Part shown: positions 5,692 to 7,211 of the stretch, one piece after another
Numbering within the stretch: the first letter of the stretch is position 1
Layout of the letters: every line of letters begins with the position of its first letter
From: Bacteroidota bacterium
Lineage (GTDB): Bacteria; Bacteroidota; Bacteroidia; Bacteroidales; Prolixibacteraceae
Length of the DNA stretch: 7,211 nucleotides
Direction: 5' to 3'
Assembly: GCA_023393265.1 (NCBI GenBank)
Contig: JAEWME010000215.1
Coordinates: 1-7,211, forward strand
The notes under the pieces: model-generated
The model's input: the letters and a program-made list of their open reading frames with translations, nothing else
Databases searched by the model: none
Told to the model about the DNA's origin: nothing
Position numbers and translations under genes: made by a program

Positions 5692-6372
5692 ATGAAAAGG
5701 GTTTTGTTATTGGTTATGATGGGTTTTGCGCTGAGCTTTTTGCCCGGCTGCGATTTGAATGATGATGACAATTATTCGCTTGACAACGCGTGGATTGGTT
5801 TCGGTTTGATTCAAAAAAATGAAGGAACCGATAATATGACAATTCTGATGGATGACGGCGAAGTGCTTTATCCGTTGAATTATTCCAGCGGAGAATTGAA
5901 AAACAACGATCGTGTGCTGACAAACTTTACCATTCTGGGAAACCGGAATAATGATAACCACGATGAAGAATATTTTGTCAGGATTAATTCGCTGCGTAAG
6001 ATTTTGTACAAAGGCATTCTCGAAATTACTCCTGCCATTGAAGACAGCATCGGCAATGACCCGATTGAAGTGAAAGATTGCTGGATTAAACGGAACCTAC
6101 TCAATGTCGAACTTAAATATTACGGCGGTGAAACGGTTCATTTCATCAATCTGGTGAAGCAGCCTGAGACAGTCCCGAGCAGCAGTACGCCAATTGTACT
6201 CGAAATACGGCACAACAAAAATGGCGACAGGCAGAGTTATCCGTTGACTGCCATTGTTACTTTCGATCTGAGTTCGCTGAAAGTTGATGGTGCCACCAGC
6301 GTTCCTTTCAAGATTGTAGCCAAAGAATCGGACAACAAACAATTTGAATATTCAGGAGAATACGAATACTAG
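5692..6372 (+). CDS. NigD-like lipoprotein
   Basis: This 226-residue lipoprotein matches the two-domain NigD-like family of Bacteroidota, whose molecular function is not established. The signal peptide ends in the lipobox LPGC with Cys20. The residues just after it (DLNDDDN) are acidic, like the lipoprotein export signal that sends Bacteroidetes lipoproteins to the cell surface. The NigD N-terminal domain (about 30-110) shows DAWIGFGLI and the MDDGEVLYPLN strand. The C-terminal domain (about 125-226) shows the CWIKRNLLNVELKYY and HFINLV strands, then LEIRHNKNGD and TFDLSSL, all typical of the family. The gene has an A-rich leader without a clear Shine-Dalgarno and is followed by a strong terminator, so it appears to be transcribed alone. 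No SusC/SusD pair or other surface complex gene is adjacent within the window. The family call is from pattern recognition; a function should not be assumed. Confidence 0.87.
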   Translation: MKRVLLLVMMGFALSFLPGCDLNDDDNYSLDNAWIGFGLIQKNEGTDNMTILMDDGEVLYPLNYSSGELKNNDRVLTNFTILGNRNNDNHDEEYFVRINSLRKILYKGILEITPAIEDSIGNDPIEVKDCWIKRNLLNVELKYYGGETVHFINLVKQPETVPSSSTPIVLEIRHNKNGDRQSYPLTAIVTFDLSSLKVDGATSVPFKIVAKESDNKQFEYSGEYEY

Positions 6373-6396
6373 TTTTTTCAGCATATCCCCCAATTT

Positions 6397-6439
6397 GAAG
6401 AGCATCTGTTACGCGATTACAGGTGCTTTTCATTTTTTT
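6397..6439 (+). terminator. intrinsic terminator after the NigD-like gene
   Basis: A 13-base-pair stem, with two G-T pairs, forms between 6397-6409 and 6419-6431 around a nine-base loop, followed after one A by seven T residues (6433-6439). It lies 25 bases after the stop codon and separates this gene from the S9 peptidase gene. The rest of the gap (6440-6507) is AT-rich. I see no exact TAnnTTTG box there, so the peptidase promoter is not identified. Confidence 0.85.
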
Positions 6440-6507
6440 ATTGCCTGACATTCTCTACATTCACAGCCTTAATTTAAATCAGGAAATATTTTTTTAAATT
6501 TTTCAGC

Positions 6508-7211
6508 ATGACGAAGCCTGTTTATTTTTTGGCCGCACTGGCTGTGTTATTCTCGTGTTCAAACCCGAAAACGGAAAAAGAAATGACGAATGAAGCGAAA
6601 ACTGAAGTTCCGAAACTGAATTCGGACATCATGACACCCGAAGTTTTGTGGAGTTTTGGCCGTATTGGCGATGCAAACGTATCGCCCGACGGAACCATGG
6701 TCCTATATTCGGTTACCAACTACAACATCGAAGAAAATAAATCATACCGCGACCTATATGTGGTGCCGGTGGCAGGCGGTGATGCCAAACGACTAACCAC
6801 TACTCCTGAAAAAGAGTCGTCGGCAACATGGACGCCCAATGGCAGCAAAATTGGTTTTTTGTCGGCCAAATCGGGAGATATGCAGCTTTGGGAGATGAAT
6901 ACCGATGGGACAGGAGCTGCACAGGTGAGCGACATTAAAGGTGGTATCACTGGTTTTAAATATTCTCCTGACGGGAAAAAATTACTGTTTACCGCCGATG
7001 TCAAAGCAAAACCCGATGTACACGACATGTTTCCGGATTTGCCCAAAGCCAATGCACATATTGAAACCGACCTGATGTACAAGCACTGGGACGAATGGGT
7101 GGAAACAGTTCCGCATCCGTTTGTGGCCGACCTGAAAGATGGAAAAGTGGAGAATGTGGTCGATTTGTTGGAAGGTGAGCCATTCGAAAGCCCGATGAAA
7201 CCATTTGGTGG
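6508..7211 (+). CDS. S9 family peptidase, lipoprotein type (partial, 3' end off the right edge)
   Basis: This is the N-terminal part of a prolyl-oligopeptidase-type serine peptidase: 234 residues from the ATG to the window edge. The N-terminus is a signal peptide ending in LFSC, with Cys17 as a likely lipidation site, then a polar linker. A beta-propeller follows, shown by PD40-type repeats VSPDGTMVLYS (58-68), TWTPNGSKIGFLS (107-119) and YSPDGKKLLFTAD (152-164), in which the pattern SPDG/TPNG recurs about every 45 residues. DLMYKHWDEW (188-197) followed by PHPFVADL (202-209) is a stretch I associate with Bacteroidetes S9 peptidases. The propeller screens peptides before the alpha/beta-hydrolase domain. 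That domain, with the Ser-Asp-His triad, lies beyond the window, so catalytic competence cannot be judged. Family members are about 650-700 residues. It probably releases short peptides from the N-terminus of peptide substrates outside the inner membrane. A propeller protein without peptidase activity cannot be excluded. Confidence 0.85.
   Translation, partial: MTKPVYFLAALAVLFSCSNPKTEKEMTNEAKTEVPKLNSDIMTPEVLWSFGRIGDANVSPDGTMVLYSVTNYNIEENKSYRDLYVVPVAGGDAKRLTTTPEKESSATWTPNGSKIGFLSAKSGDMQLWEMNTDGTGAAQVSDIKGGITGFKYSPDGKKLLFTADVKAKPDVHDMFPDLPKANAHIETDLMYKHWDEWVETVPHPFVADLKDGKVENVVDLLEGEPFESPMKPFG

Noticed and set aside
6490..6507. TAAATTTT just before the S9 peptidase start as a possible -7 box
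   Set aside because: It lacks the final G of the consensus and would place the transcription start at or past the ATG.
4954..7211. Idea that thioredoxin, NigD-like protein and S9 peptidase form one surface system
   Set aside because: The first is on the opposite strand with its own promoter, and a strong terminator separates the other two. Proximity is the only link.

Overview
The window looks like ordinary chromosomal housekeeping DNA from a member of the Bacteroidota, most likely in or near the order Bacteroidales. Four things point there: promoter -7 elements of the TAnnTTTG type, start codons without clear Shine-Dalgarno sequences, the gene order DUF4271 - hemD - rnpA, and a NigD-like lipoprotein. 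I cannot name a genus from the sequence alone.

Layout. Positions 1-734 (minus) hold most of a tRNA-dihydrouridine synthase gene that runs off the left edge. It is divergent from a plus-strand cluster made of a DUF4271 membrane protein (832-1803), a Bacteroidetes-type uroporphyrinogen-III synthase (hemD, 1803-2585, sharing one base with the gene before it) and the RNase P protein (rnpA, 2652-3059). An intrinsic terminator-like hairpin lies between hemD and rnpA. A promoter at 3160-3167 precedes a long-type pyrophosphate-dependent phosphofructokinase (3209-4867). A probably two-way terminator (4889-4919) separates it from a convergent gene for a lipid-anchored thioredoxin (4954-5457, minus). 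To the right are a NigD-like lipoprotein (5692-6372), a strong terminator (6397-6439), and the first third or so of a lipoprotein-type S9 peptidase (from 6508, cut by the right edge).

How the genes relate. The left half concerns RNA and basic metabolism: tRNA modification, tRNA 5'-end maturation, a tetrapyrrole-type enzyme and glycolysis. The right half encodes three proteins with lipobox signal peptides: a thioredoxin, a NigD-like protein and a peptidase. They look like separate transcription units, not one system.

No gap between genes exceeds 300 bases. The longest (5458-5691) holds the thioredoxin promoter, an inverted repeat and no gene I can support. I found no tRNA, rRNA, CRISPR array, insertion sequence or phage signature, and no clear evidence of a new multi-gene system. 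The points most worth a second look are the HemD-like/DUF4271 pair, the hairpin in front of rnpA, the missing yidD after rnpA, and the palindrome in the thioredoxin promoter.
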